DNA from: Bacillota bacterium
GTDB taxonomy: Bacteria > Bacillota > Dethiobacteria > DTU022
Length of the DNA: 64,000 nt
Assembly (NCBI GenBank): GCA_029782095.1
Contig: JAKOVL010000131.1
Span: 17,421-81,420 of the forward strand
Reading direction: 5' to 3'
The stretch's first letter is position 1. Each line of letters begins with the position of its first letter. A program made the translations under genes and the position numbers. Of the stretch, positions 46,565 through 54,975 are shown one piece after another. The notes below the pieces were generated by a model, which was given only the letters and a program-made list of their open reading frames with translations, ran no database searches and was not told the origin of the DNA.

Positions 46565-46936
46565 TCAGCCAGGCAATACATTTTGAATATGTTTAATCGC
46601 CTGCACCTGCAGGTTCTCTGGGTCCAGTAAAACCGCCAGAAAATCGAAGCGGCAGGGCCTGTCGCCGCCGTAAACTTTTTGCAAGTAATACAAGGCCAGC
46701 CTTTTTAATCTTTTGAGCTTGGACGGGGTCATGGATTCCAGGGCCGCGGTGAGTTCGCTCCCGGTATTGGTGCGTACTTCGCAGAAAACCAGCATGGAGC
46801 CTTCCCGGGCGATAATATCGATTTCACCCAGGGGGCAGCGAAAATTAAGCTCTTCGATGGCATAGCCTTTTTCTTCCAGGTGCGCCCGCGCTGCCGCTTC
46901 GCCGGCCGCGCCTACCGCCAGCCGCCGCCGGGTCAT
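46565..46936 (-). CDS. yraN: YraN/UPF0102 family protein
   Basis: A 123-residue endonuclease-fold protein (UPF0102) found next to rnhB in many Firmicutes. Conserved residues are in GEIDIIAREGSMLVFCEVRT (D and ExR/K-type catalytic-like residues). It overlaps rnhB by 4 bases. A Holliday-junction or DNA-processing role has been proposed but is not settled. Confidence 0.9.
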   Translation of the reverse strand: MTRRRLAVGAAGEAAARAHLEEKGYAIEELNFRCPLGEIDIIAREGSMLVFCEVRTNTGSELTAALESMTPSKLKRLKRLALYYLQKVYGGDRPCRFDFLAVLLDPENLQVQAIKHIQNVLPG

Positions 46937-47727
46937 GGGTACCTCTCCCCCTGCCGCTTCAATCCAGGCAGGTCAAAGGAGAGCCGGTGCTCCGGGCAAG
47001 GGCCAAAGCGGGCCAGGGCCAGGCGATGTTCGGTGGTGGCATAACCTTTGTGCCGTTCAAACCCGTATTCCGGGTAGCGGCGATGCAGTTCAAGCATGTA
47101 GCGATCCCGGGTGACTTTGGCGATGACAGAGGCAGCGGCAATGGAAAGGGAGCGGCTGTCCCCCCGCACAATTGCCTTTTGCTGCAAATGCAGACCCCGG
47201 ATGGGATATCCGTCCACCAGGACAGCCCCGGGGGCAACCTTCAGCGCCGCTATGGCCCGGCGCATGGCCAGCATGAGCGCACCGAATATATTCAGCTCCT
47301 CGATTTCGGCCACGCTGGCGAAAGCGGCAGCTGTGGCCACCGCCCGGTCCATGATCTGCTCGTAAAGGGCTTCCCGTGCAGCCGGGGCAAGCTGCTTGGA
47401 ATCATTTAACCCGCTAATCACCGTATGCGGCGGCAAAATCACGGCGGCGGCAACCACCGGCCCCGCCAGGGGGCCGCGCCCGGCTTCATCCACTCCGGCC
47501 ACATGCTTCACGCCTCTGTTCCAGAATATTCGCTCTTCGGTCAGCATGCCCTGCAGCCGCTCTTCTTCCCGCTGCAGCTGCAGCCGGCGCCGGCGGTAGC
47601 GATGCAGAAGGCGGCGGGCACCGGCACGGCGGTCTTCTGCCAGGGCCGCTTCCTCGTCCGCGCTGAGCGAAGGGGTCTGCTCCAGGTAGGCCGCCACCTG
47701 CTCCAGGCTCATCTTTTCAAACTGCAT
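46933..47727 (-). CDS. rnhB: ribonuclease HII
   Basis: Removes RNA from RNA-DNA hybrids and single ribonucleotides from DNA. The family motif GVDEAGRGPLAGPV places catalytic Asp80-Glu81; another Asp lies in VLVDGYPI. The N-terminal extension of about 75 residues is typical of Bacillus-type RNase HII. The ATG at 47727 follows GGGGAG; a longer frame to 47754 is less likely. Confidence 0.96.
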   Translation of the reverse strand: MQFEKMSLEQVAAYLEQTPSLSADEEAALAEDRRAGARRLLHRYRRRRLQLQREEERLQGMLTEERIFWNRGVKHVAGVDEAGRGPLAGPVVAAAVILPPHTVISGLNDSKQLAPAAREALYEQIMDRAVATAAAFASVAEIEELNIFGALMLAMRRAIAALKVAPGAVLVDGYPIRGLHLQQKAIVRGDSRSLSIAAASVIAKVTRDRYMLELHRRYPEYGFERHKGYATTEHRLALARFGPCPEHRLSFDLPGLKRQGERYP

Positions 47728-47799
47728 TTGAGCGTCTCCCCTCTCGCCTTCCACAGCTTACCTCCCCCTTCTCACTTCCCAATTCTCACTTTTCACATC

Positions 47800-48630
47800 T
47801 CAATGGGGCGGGGCTTCCAGGGTCAACCGGCCCAGCCTGCCGTTTTGAAAATCGCTGAGTACCCGTGCGGCGGCCCGTTCCAGGTCGATTTTTCCTTCCG
47901 CCTGCAGGAAACCCGATATGGCCCCGATCTGCTCCAGCATGGCGGCCGGTTCGCCGGGCTTCAGGCCGGGGTAGCGCTTCAGCAGTGCAGCTTCATGGTC
48001 TCGTTCCAGAAATGCGGCCAGCAGCCACAGGGACATCTCCTGCAAACCCAAGCGGTCGGGGGGCAGGGCCCCCACCACAGCCAGGGGCATGGCGGTGTCC
48101 CCGGATATATTGGGCCAGAGTACACCCGGCGTATCCAGGAGCTCCACCCCGGGCAAAAGGCGGATCCACTGCCGCCCGCGTGTAATCCCGGGGCGGTTGC
48201 CGGTGCGGGCCGGCGCACGCTTCACCAGGAAGTTGATCAGGGTTGATTTGCCCACGTTGGGAATACCGGCGATCATCAGGCGAAGGGGCCTCCGGATCCG
48301 GCCCGAGCGCAGCGCCTGCCCCTGGCGCTGCAGGTATTTCAGCAGGCGCACAGCCGACCGGGGGTCATGGACGCTAAAAGGCAGCGCCTCCTCTTGCTGC
48401 TGCTGAAAAAAAGAAAGCCACCGGGCATTCATTTCAGGTTCGCCCCGGTCGGCTTTGTGCAGCAAAACTAAGCGGCGCTTGCCGCCGATAAGCCTGGTTA
48501 ACACCGGATTACGGCTGCTGGCGGGAATGCGGGCGTCCAGCAGCTCCAGCACCAGGTCCACCAGCTTCAAGTCTTCCTTGAGCTGACGCAGGGCTCGGGC
48601 CATGTTGCCGGGAAACCACTGGCCTCTCAT
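47800..48630 (-). CDS. rbgA: ribosome biogenesis GTPase RbgA (YlqF)
   Basis: Circularly permuted GTPase required for late 50S assembly. The G4 motif HKAD (residues 58-61) precedes the G1 P-loop GIPNVGKST (near residue 121) and the G3 DTPGVLWP, confirming the permuted order. The 276-residue length is normal. It overlaps lepB by 4 bases. Confidence 0.96.
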   Translation of the reverse strand: MRGQWFPGNMARALRQLKEDLKLVDLVLELLDARIPASSRNPVLTRLIGGKRRLVLLHKADRGEPEMNARWLSFFQQQQEEALPFSVHDPRSAVRLLKYLQRQGQALRSGRIRRPLRLMIAGIPNVGKSTLINFLVKRAPARTGNRPGITRGRQWIRLLPGVELLDTPGVLWPNISGDTAMPLAVVGALPPDRLGLQEMSLWLLAAFLERDHEAALLKRYPGLKPGEPAAMLEQIGAISGFLQAEGKIDLERAAARVLSDFQNGRLGRLTLEAPPH

Positions 48631-49163
48631 TGCCGCTCCACCTTGTGGTCAAGCATTCTAGCTTCCCAGGGAGGCCAGAAAACCAGGATAGCCCGGCCTT
48701 TGATCCTTTCCAGCGAAACAAACCCGACCCGCGGATCACGGCTGTCCAGGCTGTTGTGGCGGTAATCCCCCATCAAGAAGTAGGTGCCGGGGGGCACCTC
48801 CACCGGTCCAAAGTTTGGCTGCTGCTCCATTCCGTCCAGCAAGTAAGGTTCGTTCACAGCTTCGCCGTTGCGGTAGACGACTCCGTCGCGTATTTCAAGG
48901 ATATCGCCGCCCACAGCGATGACCCGCTTGATAAAATCGCGCCTCGGCTCATACTCAAAAACTACAATATCCCCTGGACGCGGCTCGTCAAAGCGGTAAA
49001 TTAGCTTGTTGACCACCACACGCTCATAATCTTCCAGGGTAGGATACATAGAGCGCCCTTCCACCACGAATACTTCCAGGAGAAAGAAACGGATGATCAG
49101 GGCCAGAAGTACGGCGACCGCAATGGAGCGGATCCATTCCCATACTTCTTTTGATCTATTCAT
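48627..49163 (-). CDS. lepB: signal peptidase I
   Basis: Membrane-bound Ser-Lys protease that removes signal peptides. One N-terminal transmembrane helix (about 13-33) is followed by the catalytic Ser38 in EGRSMYPT and Lys79 in RDFIKRVIAVGGD, then the GDYRHNSLDSRDPR box. It sits between rplS and rbgA, as in many Firmicutes. Confidence 0.96.
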   Translation of the reverse strand: MNRSKEVWEWIRSIAVAVLLALIIRFFLLEVFVVEGRSMYPTLEDYERVVVNKLIYRFDEPRPGDIVVFEYEPRRDFIKRVIAVGGDILEIRDGVVYRNGEAVNEPYLLDGMEQQPNFGPVEVPPGTYFLMGDYRHNSLDSRDPRVGFVSLERIKGRAILVFWPPWEARMLDHKVERQ

Positions 49164-49185
49164 TTCAAACCATCCCTAACATTAG

Positions 49186-49527
49186 TTAGATACGCTCTTT
49201 GATGCGGGCCGCTTTACCGGTACGCTTGCGCAGGTAATAAAGTTTGGCCCGGCGCACCTTTCCCCGCTTGACCACCTCGATCCGGCTGATTACCGGGGAA
49301 TGCACGGGGAAAATCCTTTCTACCCCGATGCCGTAAGTGACGCGGCGCACGGTAAAGGTCTCCTTGAGGCCGCTGCCCTGCCGCCGGATGACCACGCCCT
49401 CAAAAACCTGGGTCCGCTCCCTTGTGCCTTCCACCACCTTGACGTGGACGCGCACGGTGTCACCGGGAGAAAACTTGGGAATATCTTCTTTTAAATACTG
49501 TTTTTCCACTTCTTTAATCAGGTCCAT
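49186..49527 (-). CDS. rplS: 50S ribosomal protein L19
   Basis: 113 residues with the L19 signature [20 protein letters not shown] and [21 protein letters not shown] at 49527 ([12 protein letters not shown]) is the family start; the frame is open far upstream but without similarity. Confidence 0.96.
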   Translation of the reverse strand: MDLIKEVEKQYLKEDIPKFSPGDTVRVHVKVVEGTRERTQVFEGVVIRRQGSGLKETFTVRRVTYGIGVERIFPVHSPVISRIEVVKRGKVRRAKLYYLRKRTGKAARIKERI

Positions 49528-49594
49528 CTGTAGGTTCACACCTTTCTCTAACCTGCTGCCCGGCAGGTTTAATCTTACGCGGTACTGCCTCAAT

Positions 49595-50362
49595 TTACTC
49601 TTTTTCATCGCCCCTGTCAAGGGCGGCTGCCAGCTCCGGTTCAAGCTGACTCAGGTATTCCCGCTCCTCCTGGGAGAGACGGGCCTTTTTCAACAGGTCA
49701 GGCCGGCGCTGAAGAGTCCGCTCCAGCGATTTCCGGCGGCGCCAGTCTGCAATGGCGGCATGGTTGCCCGAAAGGAGCACTTCCGGCACCGCCATGCCAC
49801 GAAATTCCGGCGGCCGGGTATACTGCGGGTATTCCAGGAGCGAGTTGCTGAATGATTCTTCCTCCACGGACTGTTCAGGCAAAAAGCCGGGGATCAGGCG
49901 CACCACCGCATCGGTAATCACCGCTGCCGCCAGCTCCCCGCCGGTTAAGATATAGTCGCCAATGGAGATTTCATCATCTACCAGGGCCTGCCTCACCCGT
50001 TCATCCACACCCTCGTAGCGGCCGCAGATCAAAATGAGGTGGCTCTCACGGGAAAGCTCCCGGGCCAGGGACTGGTTAAAGATTCGGCCCTGGGGCGACA
50101 ATAGTATGACCCGGGATGAAGCGGTTCCCGCCCCGCTTTTCAGGTGCTCCACCGCGGCAAAGAGCGGTTCCGGTTTAAACACCATCCCGCATCCGCCGCC
50201 GTAGGGGGAGTCGTCCACCTGGCGATGCTTCCCTGCGGCGAAAAGGCGCAGGTCTACCAGGTTGATCTGTACAACTCCCTGCTCCAGGGCCCGTTTAATC
50301 ATGCTCTCGCTGAAAGGCCCCTGAAAAATTGAGGGGAATATGGTCACTATGTCAATTTTCAT
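49595..50362 (-). CDS. trmD: tRNA (guanine-N1)-methyltransferase TrmD
   Basis: SPOUT-fold methylase that makes m1G37. Typical start [17 protein letters not shown] and the knot motifs [15 protein letters not shown] and [14 protein letters not shown]. 255 residues. It lies 14 bases after rimM. Confidence 0.97.
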   Translation of the reverse strand: MKIDIVTIFPSIFQGPFSESMIKRALEQGVVQINLVDLRLFAAGKHRQVDDSPYGGGCGMVFKPEPLFAAVEHLKSGAGTASSRVILLSPQGRIFNQSLARELSRESHLILICGRYEGVDERVRQALVDDEISIGDYILTGGELAAAVITDAVVRLIPGFLPEQSVEEESFSNSLLEYPQYTRPPEFRGMAVPEVLLSGNHAAIADWRRRKSLERTLQRRPDLLKKARLSQEEREYLSQLEPELAAALDRGDEKE

Positions 50363-50376
50363 CAGGAATGCACCCG

Positions 50377-50904
50377 CTACAGATCGGTTAACCCTTCCGG
50401 AAGCTCGACCACCATGCGGCCTGCTGCCAGATCAATTTGCTTAATAAACTGCTTTACCGCCGGCAGCAAAAACTCTTTGCCATTGCCGGATTTTTGCCTG
50501 ACCCGGTAAAGATCATGACCGCCGGTAGGGATGACCTCCGCAACTTCCCCCATCAGCTCCCCCGCGCCGGTATAAACCTGGAGTCCTTCAATCTGATCGA
50601 AGAAATAGTGCCCTTCAGGCAGCTTTACCCGTTCGGCTTTCGGAATAAAGAGCATCCCGCCGGCGAGGCGGCCCGCCTGCTCGCGGTTGTCAACCCCGCA
50701 GAACTTTAACAGCCAAAAACGGCCGTATAGCGAGGCCCGCTCCACTTTCAGCCGATGGCGCTTTCCGTTTAACTCCAGGGCTACCCGATCCAGCTCGCGG
50801 CAGCGTTCGGGGTAGTCGGTGTACGGAAAAACCTTCAGCAGCCCGGCAACCCCGTGCGGCGAAAGGATTTTCCCGATAGCCACCTCTTCCTTCAAGTCTT
50901 CCAT
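50377..50904 (-). CDS. rimM: 16S rRNA processing protein RimM
   Basis: Binds S19 and assists 30S maturation. An N-terminal RimM barrel ([19 protein letters not shown]) is followed by the PRC-barrel domain ([19 protein letters not shown]). ATG at 50904 follows AAGGGATGG; an extra upstream ATG adds four residues. Confidence 0.95.
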   Translation of the reverse strand: MEDLKEEVAIGKILSPHGVAGLLKVFPYTDYPERCRELDRVALELNGKRHRLKVERASLYGRFWLLKFCGVDNREQAGRLAGGMLFIPKAERVKLPEGHYFFDQIEGLQVYTGAGELMGEVAEVIPTGGHDLYRVRQKSGNGKEFLLPAVKQFIKQIDLAAGRMVVELPEGLTDL

Positions 50905-50952
50905 CACAACAACCATCCCTTTGGCGTGCCGGGGTCCCCGGAAAAACCGGGA

Positions 50953-51183
50953 TTACTGCACTATTTCCACCATTGCCCGTTTATTCGCCCCCATGGCGGC
51001 GGCGCTGATCACGGTACGGATAGATTTGGCGATGCGGCCTTGCTTCCCGATTACTTTGCCCATATCTTCGGGGGCAACCTTCAACTCCAGCAGGATGGAG
51101 CGTTCCCCGTCAATCTGCCTCACTTCCACCTGATCGGGATGATCCACCAGAGCCCGAGCAATATGCTCCAGCAACTGTTTCAT
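50953..51183 (-). CDS. khpA: KH-domain RNA-binding protein KhpA (YlqC)
   Basis: A 76-residue single KH domain with the loop VIGKQGRIAKSIR. KhpA pairs with KhpB/Jag and affects cell size and RNA fate in Firmicutes. The position between rpsP and rimM is standard. Confidence 0.94.
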   Translation of the reverse strand: MKQLLEHIARALVDHPDQVEVRQIDGERSILLELKVAPEDMGKVIGKQGRIAKSIRTVISAAAMGANKRAMVEIVQ

Positions 51184-51205
51184 TTCATGTCAACCTCCCG
51201 GCGTT

Positions 51206-51451
51206 CTATTTGATCAGGCCGGCCTTGTCAAACAGCTCTTTGACCGTATCGGACGGCCTGGCTCCACGGGATAGCCACTGCAGTGCCTTTTCCTCGTCCA
51301 CCTGGAAGGTGGTCGGCTTGGTGGTAGGGTTGTAATACCCTATTTCCTCGATAAACCTGCCGTCCCGCGGAAAACGGGAATCAGCGACGACGATGCGGTA
51401 AAACGGCTTCTTCTTGGCACCCATTCTTTTTAACCTTATTCTGACTGACAA
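51206..51451 (-). CDS. rpsP: 30S ribosomal protein S16
   Basis: 81 residues: [20 protein letters not shown] and the [14 protein letters not shown] signature. The TTG at 51451 has GGAGGTGA at normal spacing; the GTG at 51460 abuts that site. Confidence 0.95.
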   Translation of the reverse strand: MSVRIRLKRMGAKKKPFYRIVVADSRFPRDGRFIEEIGYYNPTTKPTTFQVDEEKALQWLSRGARPSDTVKELFDKAGLIK

Positions 51452-51557
51452 CTGGTTCACCTCCGTGTTCGTTTACTGTGAAATTAATCTATAGCAGCGA
51501 TTCAGCCGCATGATCCCCCAGGAGAGGGATGCTGACTGGCAGCACCAGTAAAAAACA

Positions 51558-52907
51558 TTAGAAAAAGGGAAATCCCCGTTTTCCTTTTTTCAGCTTCTTT
51601 AACCGGCCCTGCTTCTCCAGGTTCCCCATCTGTTTAAACATCTTCTGCATCTGGGAGAACTGGTTAAGCAGGCGATTCACCTCCTGAACCGTAGTGCCGC
51701 TGCCCCGGGCTATGCGGCGCCTGCGGCTGCTGTTGATTATGGAAGGATTATGCCGCTCCTCCCTGGTCATGGAGCCGATGATGGCTTCAACCCGGGTAAA
51801 TTGTTTTTCACTTAAGGAAAGCTTCTTTATCTCTGGGGGAACGGCCCCTCCGGGCAGCATCTCCAGAATCTGATCCAGCGGGCCCATGGAGCGCAGCTGC
51901 TGCAGTTGATCGCGAAAATCCTCCAGGGTAAATTCCTGGCGGCGCAGCTTCTTTTCCAGTTCCCGCGCCTTCTCTCTATCCATGGCCGCTTCGGCCTTCT
52001 CGATCAGCGAAAGCACATCCCCCATCCCCAGGATGCGGGAGGCCAACCGTTCGGGGTGAAACGGCTCCAGGGCATCCACCTTTTCGCCTACCCCGGCAAA
52101 TTTAACCGGACAGCCGGTCACGGCCCGCACGGAGAGGGCGGCGCCGCCGCGGGTATCGCCGTCCAGCTTGGTCAGAACAATCCCGGTCAGCCCCACCGAC
52201 TCGTGAAATGCGGCCGCCGCATTGACCGCGTCCTGGCCGGTCATGGCGTCCACCACCAGGAGCACCTCGGTCGGCTTGACCGCAGCCTTGATCTCTTTAA
52301 GCTCTTCCATCATGGCTTCGTCTAAGTGCAGCCGGCCCGCAGTATCGATGATCACATGGTCGTTTCCTTCCCGGGAGGCCTGTTTGAGCGCCCCGTTGCA
52401 GATCTCTACGGGCGCGGCCCCACTGAGGCTGTAGCAGGGCAGCTCCACCGATTTACTTAAAACCTCCAGCTGCTGCACCGCGCCGGGCCGGTAAATATCG
52501 GCTGCCGCCAGCAGGGGGCTGCGCCCACCCTTCTTCAACTGCAGCGCCAGTTTGACCGCGGTAGTAGTCTTGCCGGATCCCTGCAGGCCCACCATCATGA
52601 TCACCGTCGGGGGGTGAGGGGCGGTGGCGAGGCGGCTTTGCTCCTGCCCCATCAGGCGGGTCAACTCCTGGTGGACAATCTTGACCACCTGCTGCCCGGG
52701 AGTGAGGCTGCTTAAGACTTCCTGGCCCACGGCCCGCTCCCGTATGGAAGCAACAAAATCCTTGACCACCTTGAAGTTAACATCCGCCTCCAGCAAAGCG
52801 AGGCGAATTTCGCGCATGGCCGCGTCCACGTCTTTTTCGCTTAGCTTTCCCTTGCCGCGCAGTTTTTTTAAAGTTCGCTGCAACTTTTCCGCCAGGTTGG
52901 CAAACAT
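51558..52907 (-). CDS. ffh: signal recognition particle protein Ffh
   Basis: SRP54 GTPase that targets membrane and secreted proteins with 4.5S/6S RNA. N domain, G domain with P-loop [16 protein letters not shown] (near residue 107) and DTAGRLHLD, and the Met-rich M domain ending [20 protein letters not shown]. The 449-residue length is normal. It is the second gene of the operon driven from the ylxM promoter. Confidence 0.97.
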   Translation of the reverse strand: MFANLAEKLQRTLKKLRGKGKLSEKDVDAAMREIRLALLEADVNFKVVKDFVASIRERAVGQEVLSSLTPGQQVVKIVHQELTRLMGQEQSRLATAPHPPTVIMMVGLQGSGKTTTAVKLALQLKKGGRSPLLAAADIYRPGAVQQLEVLSKSVELPCYSLSGAAPVEICNGALKQASREGNDHVIIDTAGRLHLDEAMMEELKEIKAAVKPTEVLLVVDAMTGQDAVNAAAAFHESVGLTGIVLTKLDGDTRGGAALSVRAVTGCPVKFAGVGEKVDALEPFHPERLASRILGMGDVLSLIEKAEAAMDREKARELEKKLRRQEFTLEDFRDQLQQLRSMGPLDQILEMLPGGAVPPEIKKLSLSEKQFTRVEAIIGSMTREERHNPSIINSSRRRRIARGSGTTVQEVNRLLNQFSQMQKMFKQMGNLEKQGRLKKLKKGKRGFPFF

Positions 52908-52959
52908 ATAACACCCTCACATTTAATCATTGTTCACACCCAGGCTAACCGCTATTCCC

Positions 52960-53090
52960 TTCGCCCTGGCAAAGGGGGCAGGGGGGATTTAATCAGTATA
53001 CCAGGGTGGCAGCTCCATTTTACACCATCTCTTTACCATGTTTGAAAATCCCCCTAAATCCCCATTTAAGAAAGGGGGCTTGCGCGGGCC
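52960..53090. repeat. REP-like repeats in the ffh-ylxM gap
   Basis: Two inverted relatives of a common intergenic repeat: GCAAAGGGGGCAGGGGGG (about 52972-52989) and AAATCCCCCTAAATCCCC with AAGAAAGGGGGCTTG (53047-53083). They can fold into hairpins within the transcript between ylxM and ffh, an unusually long gap (about 275 bases) for this operon. Confidence 0.55.
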
Positions 53091-53182
53091 GCCATTCTTT
53101 TTTCTTCTCTCCCCGCTGCCAGGTTGGTGCCGGGAGCAGCCCCGGATGGGGGAAGGCCGGCACCGGGGACATACAGCAACTG

Positions 53183-53530
53183 CTACTGCTCGTTCTTCTG
53201 GCGCAGCTCCCGCACGATCTCTTTAAGCCGCTCCAGGTCGGCGCGGTCCGGCTGCCCTTTCTGCAAGATACGATCTGCTTCCAGCAGTCGCTCCTGCTGG
53301 AAGTGAAAGAGACTGTACAGACCCAGCTTTTTTTCGAACGCTTCAATGGAGGAGAGGGCCCGGCGGATCAAATCATGCACCGCCTGCCGGCTCACACCAT
53401 ATTCCTGCGCAATCTCACCCAAAGAAAGATTGTCGCTGAAATACAATTTTAAAACTTCCTGCTGCCGCCCGGTTAAGAGGGGACTGTAAATGTCATAAAG
53501 CACGTTGATCCGGTTGAGCCGTTCGAGCAT
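53183..53530 (-). CDS. ylxM: YlxM, helix-turn-helix protein of the SRP operon
   Basis: A 115-residue protein with a sigma-region-4-like helix-turn-helix (LSLGEIAQEYGVSRQAVHDL near residue 42); it is always found before ffh in Firmicutes and modulates SRP in streptococci. The ATG at 53530 (MLERLNRINVLYDIY) is the family start. The frame continues open through the promoter to 53626 only because no stop occurs there. Confidence 0.93.
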   Translation of the reverse strand: MLERLNRINVLYDIYSPLLTGRQQEVLKLYFSDNLSLGEIAQEYGVSRQAVHDLIRRALSSIEAFEKKLGLYSLFHFQQERLLEADRILQKGQPDRADLERLKEIVRELRQKNEQ

Positions 53531-53564
53531 GGCGCCCCCGTAAAGGAAAAATACTTTACGCCAT

Positions 53565-53593
53565 ATTGTAGCAAAAAAAAAGAGAAAATGCAA
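53565..53593 (-). promoter_or_regulatory. promoter of the ylxM-ffh superoperon, abutting the transposon end
   Basis: On the minus strand TTGCAT (53588-53593) and TACAAT (53565-53570) have exactly 17 bases between them, 34 bases before ylxM. The Tn7-like element begins at 53595, one base beyond the -35 box, so the promoter core survives the insertion but everything upstream of -36 is transposon sequence. Confidence 0.7.
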
Positions 53594-53594
53594 A

Positions 53595-53665
53595 TGTTGT
53601 AGGATCGCAGAATAAGTGAAAATCATCGCGGATTAAATGAAAAAAGTTGCTGAATAAATGAAATG
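53595..53665. repeat. transposon end: 8-bp TGTTGTAG terminus plus three 21-bp repeats
   Basis: TGTTGTAG (53595-53602) is followed without gap by three tandem 21-bp units at 53603-53623, 53624-53644 and 53645-53665, sharing the consensus TCGCnGAATAAATGAAAA. A weak fourth may follow. The layout of an 8-bp tip beginning TGT and then tightly packed ~22-bp sites is that of the Tn7 right end, where TnsB binds. The units overlap the 3' end of tniQ; its stop is at 53623-53625. The five bases before the tip, GCAAA (53590-53594), are the expected target-site duplication. Confidence 0.75.
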
Positions 53666-54975
53666 ATTTTCATCTTATACGAAAGATCCATTACTGAATC
53701 TTTACATAATAGCCATTTTTTACTACCATCGTGCTCAGGACTTCGAAGAACCGTTATATGGCCTTCATCTATAAGTTTCATCAATTGTTTGTTAGAGATT
53801 TTTAGGATCTCTTTCGCCTCTTTCATGCCTATAGCTTGGTTTAATCTTTGTCTTAATTCATATAACTGTTCTTTATAAAAAAGTATTATCTCAAGCTGTT
53901 CTTGAACAGTAAAGTCTAACATCCCACTCACAACAAAGTAAACAATCGATTCCGCTCGGACATTTAAATAAAAACATGCCCCTAATAATGAAACATATTT
54001 TCCATCAGAAAAGCATGAGTCTCTAATTTTTATGTCCTTTATTTCGAAGAAATCACTTATGTCCCAATATAACGCAAGATATTCTTCAAACGCATACCTA
54101 ACAAAGTCAAATCTTAATAGTTCCGAGTCAAAGTAAAACCGTCTGTATAAGTAAGCGATACGTTTATTATTTAAAGTTTTTTTGCTATCGCTCATCTTAC
54201 ACCATGAAAGAAATTCGAAAAAATTTATGGGCCAGTTATGAAAGATCAAGGTTACTAATTCTAATAACTCATGACGTGTTGAATTATCAAGTGTAAAAAT
54301 AGACGATTTACCACCAAGGAGTATCGTGATTGATTTAGAAATTGTGATAATAAGTGAAAAGAATTCATCATAAGACAGACAATTGAGCAGATGGTTTTCT
54401 ATATTTCTTTCATGTTCCGAAGGATATTTAGGAAAGTAAAACCGGCTATTGATTTTATGATACGGGTCTTCTACAGGGGTTATTGGTGATTGTAGGTAAT
54501 TATATGAGCACGGGCAGTAACTTATATTTTGCCTGTCCCATCTGATTTTCTTACCGCAATCAGGACATGTGTCAATGAGTAGTACTCCATGATAAAAGCA
54601 TGTAGTGTATAATGAATAATCCCATGCTTTCCTAATATACATAGATTCTTTTAGACATAATGGACATATTCGAGTGTTATATGGTTGTATATAATTCCGA
54701 GGAACAGAGAAATTATAAATTTTGTAACGTCCTTTATCATCTCGAGGATAAGCCATGCTTTTTAAAATATCCGGATTTGTTGAAGTGATTATTGATAGTT
54801 TGGTGAAATTTGTACTTTCGGCTTCAAATATAAAGTACTCTTTCAGCCCTGCTAGTGACAATATGAATTTTGGAGATTTATAAAGATTCAATTGAGAAAG
54901 ACGCAATAGATAACCTAACAATGCTTCGTCAGGTTTTGGCATGTCGGTTAATACTAGCTTTACTTCCGCTTCCAA
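53623..54975 (-). CDS. tniQ: TniQ-family target-selection protein (long, end-proximal copy)
   Basis: A 450-residue TniQ/TnsD-type protein that should choose the target site and recruit TnsC. N-terminal segment DEALLGYLLRLSQLN, then paired zinc ligands C104/C107, C126/H129, C137/C140 and C154/C156. The C-terminal ~70 residues carry a helix-turn-helix (MKEAKEILKISNKQLMKLID), probably for DNA recognition. This longer copy is the better candidate for the TnsD-like binder of the attachment site. A TTG at 54975 with TAGGAGA upstream overlaps the other tniQ by 47 bases. Its last codons form part of the transposon end. Confidence 0.85.
   Translation of the reverse strand: MEAEVKLVLTDMPKPDEALLGYLLRLSQLNLYKSPKFILSLAGLKEYFIFEAESTNFTKLSIITSTNPDILKSMAYPRDDKGRYKIYNFSVPRNYIQPYNTRICPLCLKESMYIRKAWDYSLYTTCFYHGVLLIDTCPDCGKKIRWDRQNISYCPCSYNYLQSPITPVEDPYHKINSRFYFPKYPSEHERNIENHLLNCLSYDEFFSLIITISKSITILLGGKSSIFTLDNSTRHELLELVTLIFHNWPINFFEFLSWCKMSDSKKTLNNKRIAYLYRRFYFDSELLRFDFVRYAFEEYLALYWDISDFFEIKDIKIRDSCFSDGKYVSLLGACFYLNVRAESIVYFVVSGMLDFTVQEQLEIILFYKEQLYELRQRLNQAIGMKEAKEILKISNKQLMKLIDEGHITVLRSPEHDGSKKWLLCKDSVMDLSYKMKIISFIQQLFSFNPR

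Noticed and set aside
53530..53626. Longer YlxM starting at 53626
   Set aside because: The added N-terminal residues are encoded by the promoter and the transposon end and have no family similarity; MLERLNRIN at 53530 is the normal start.
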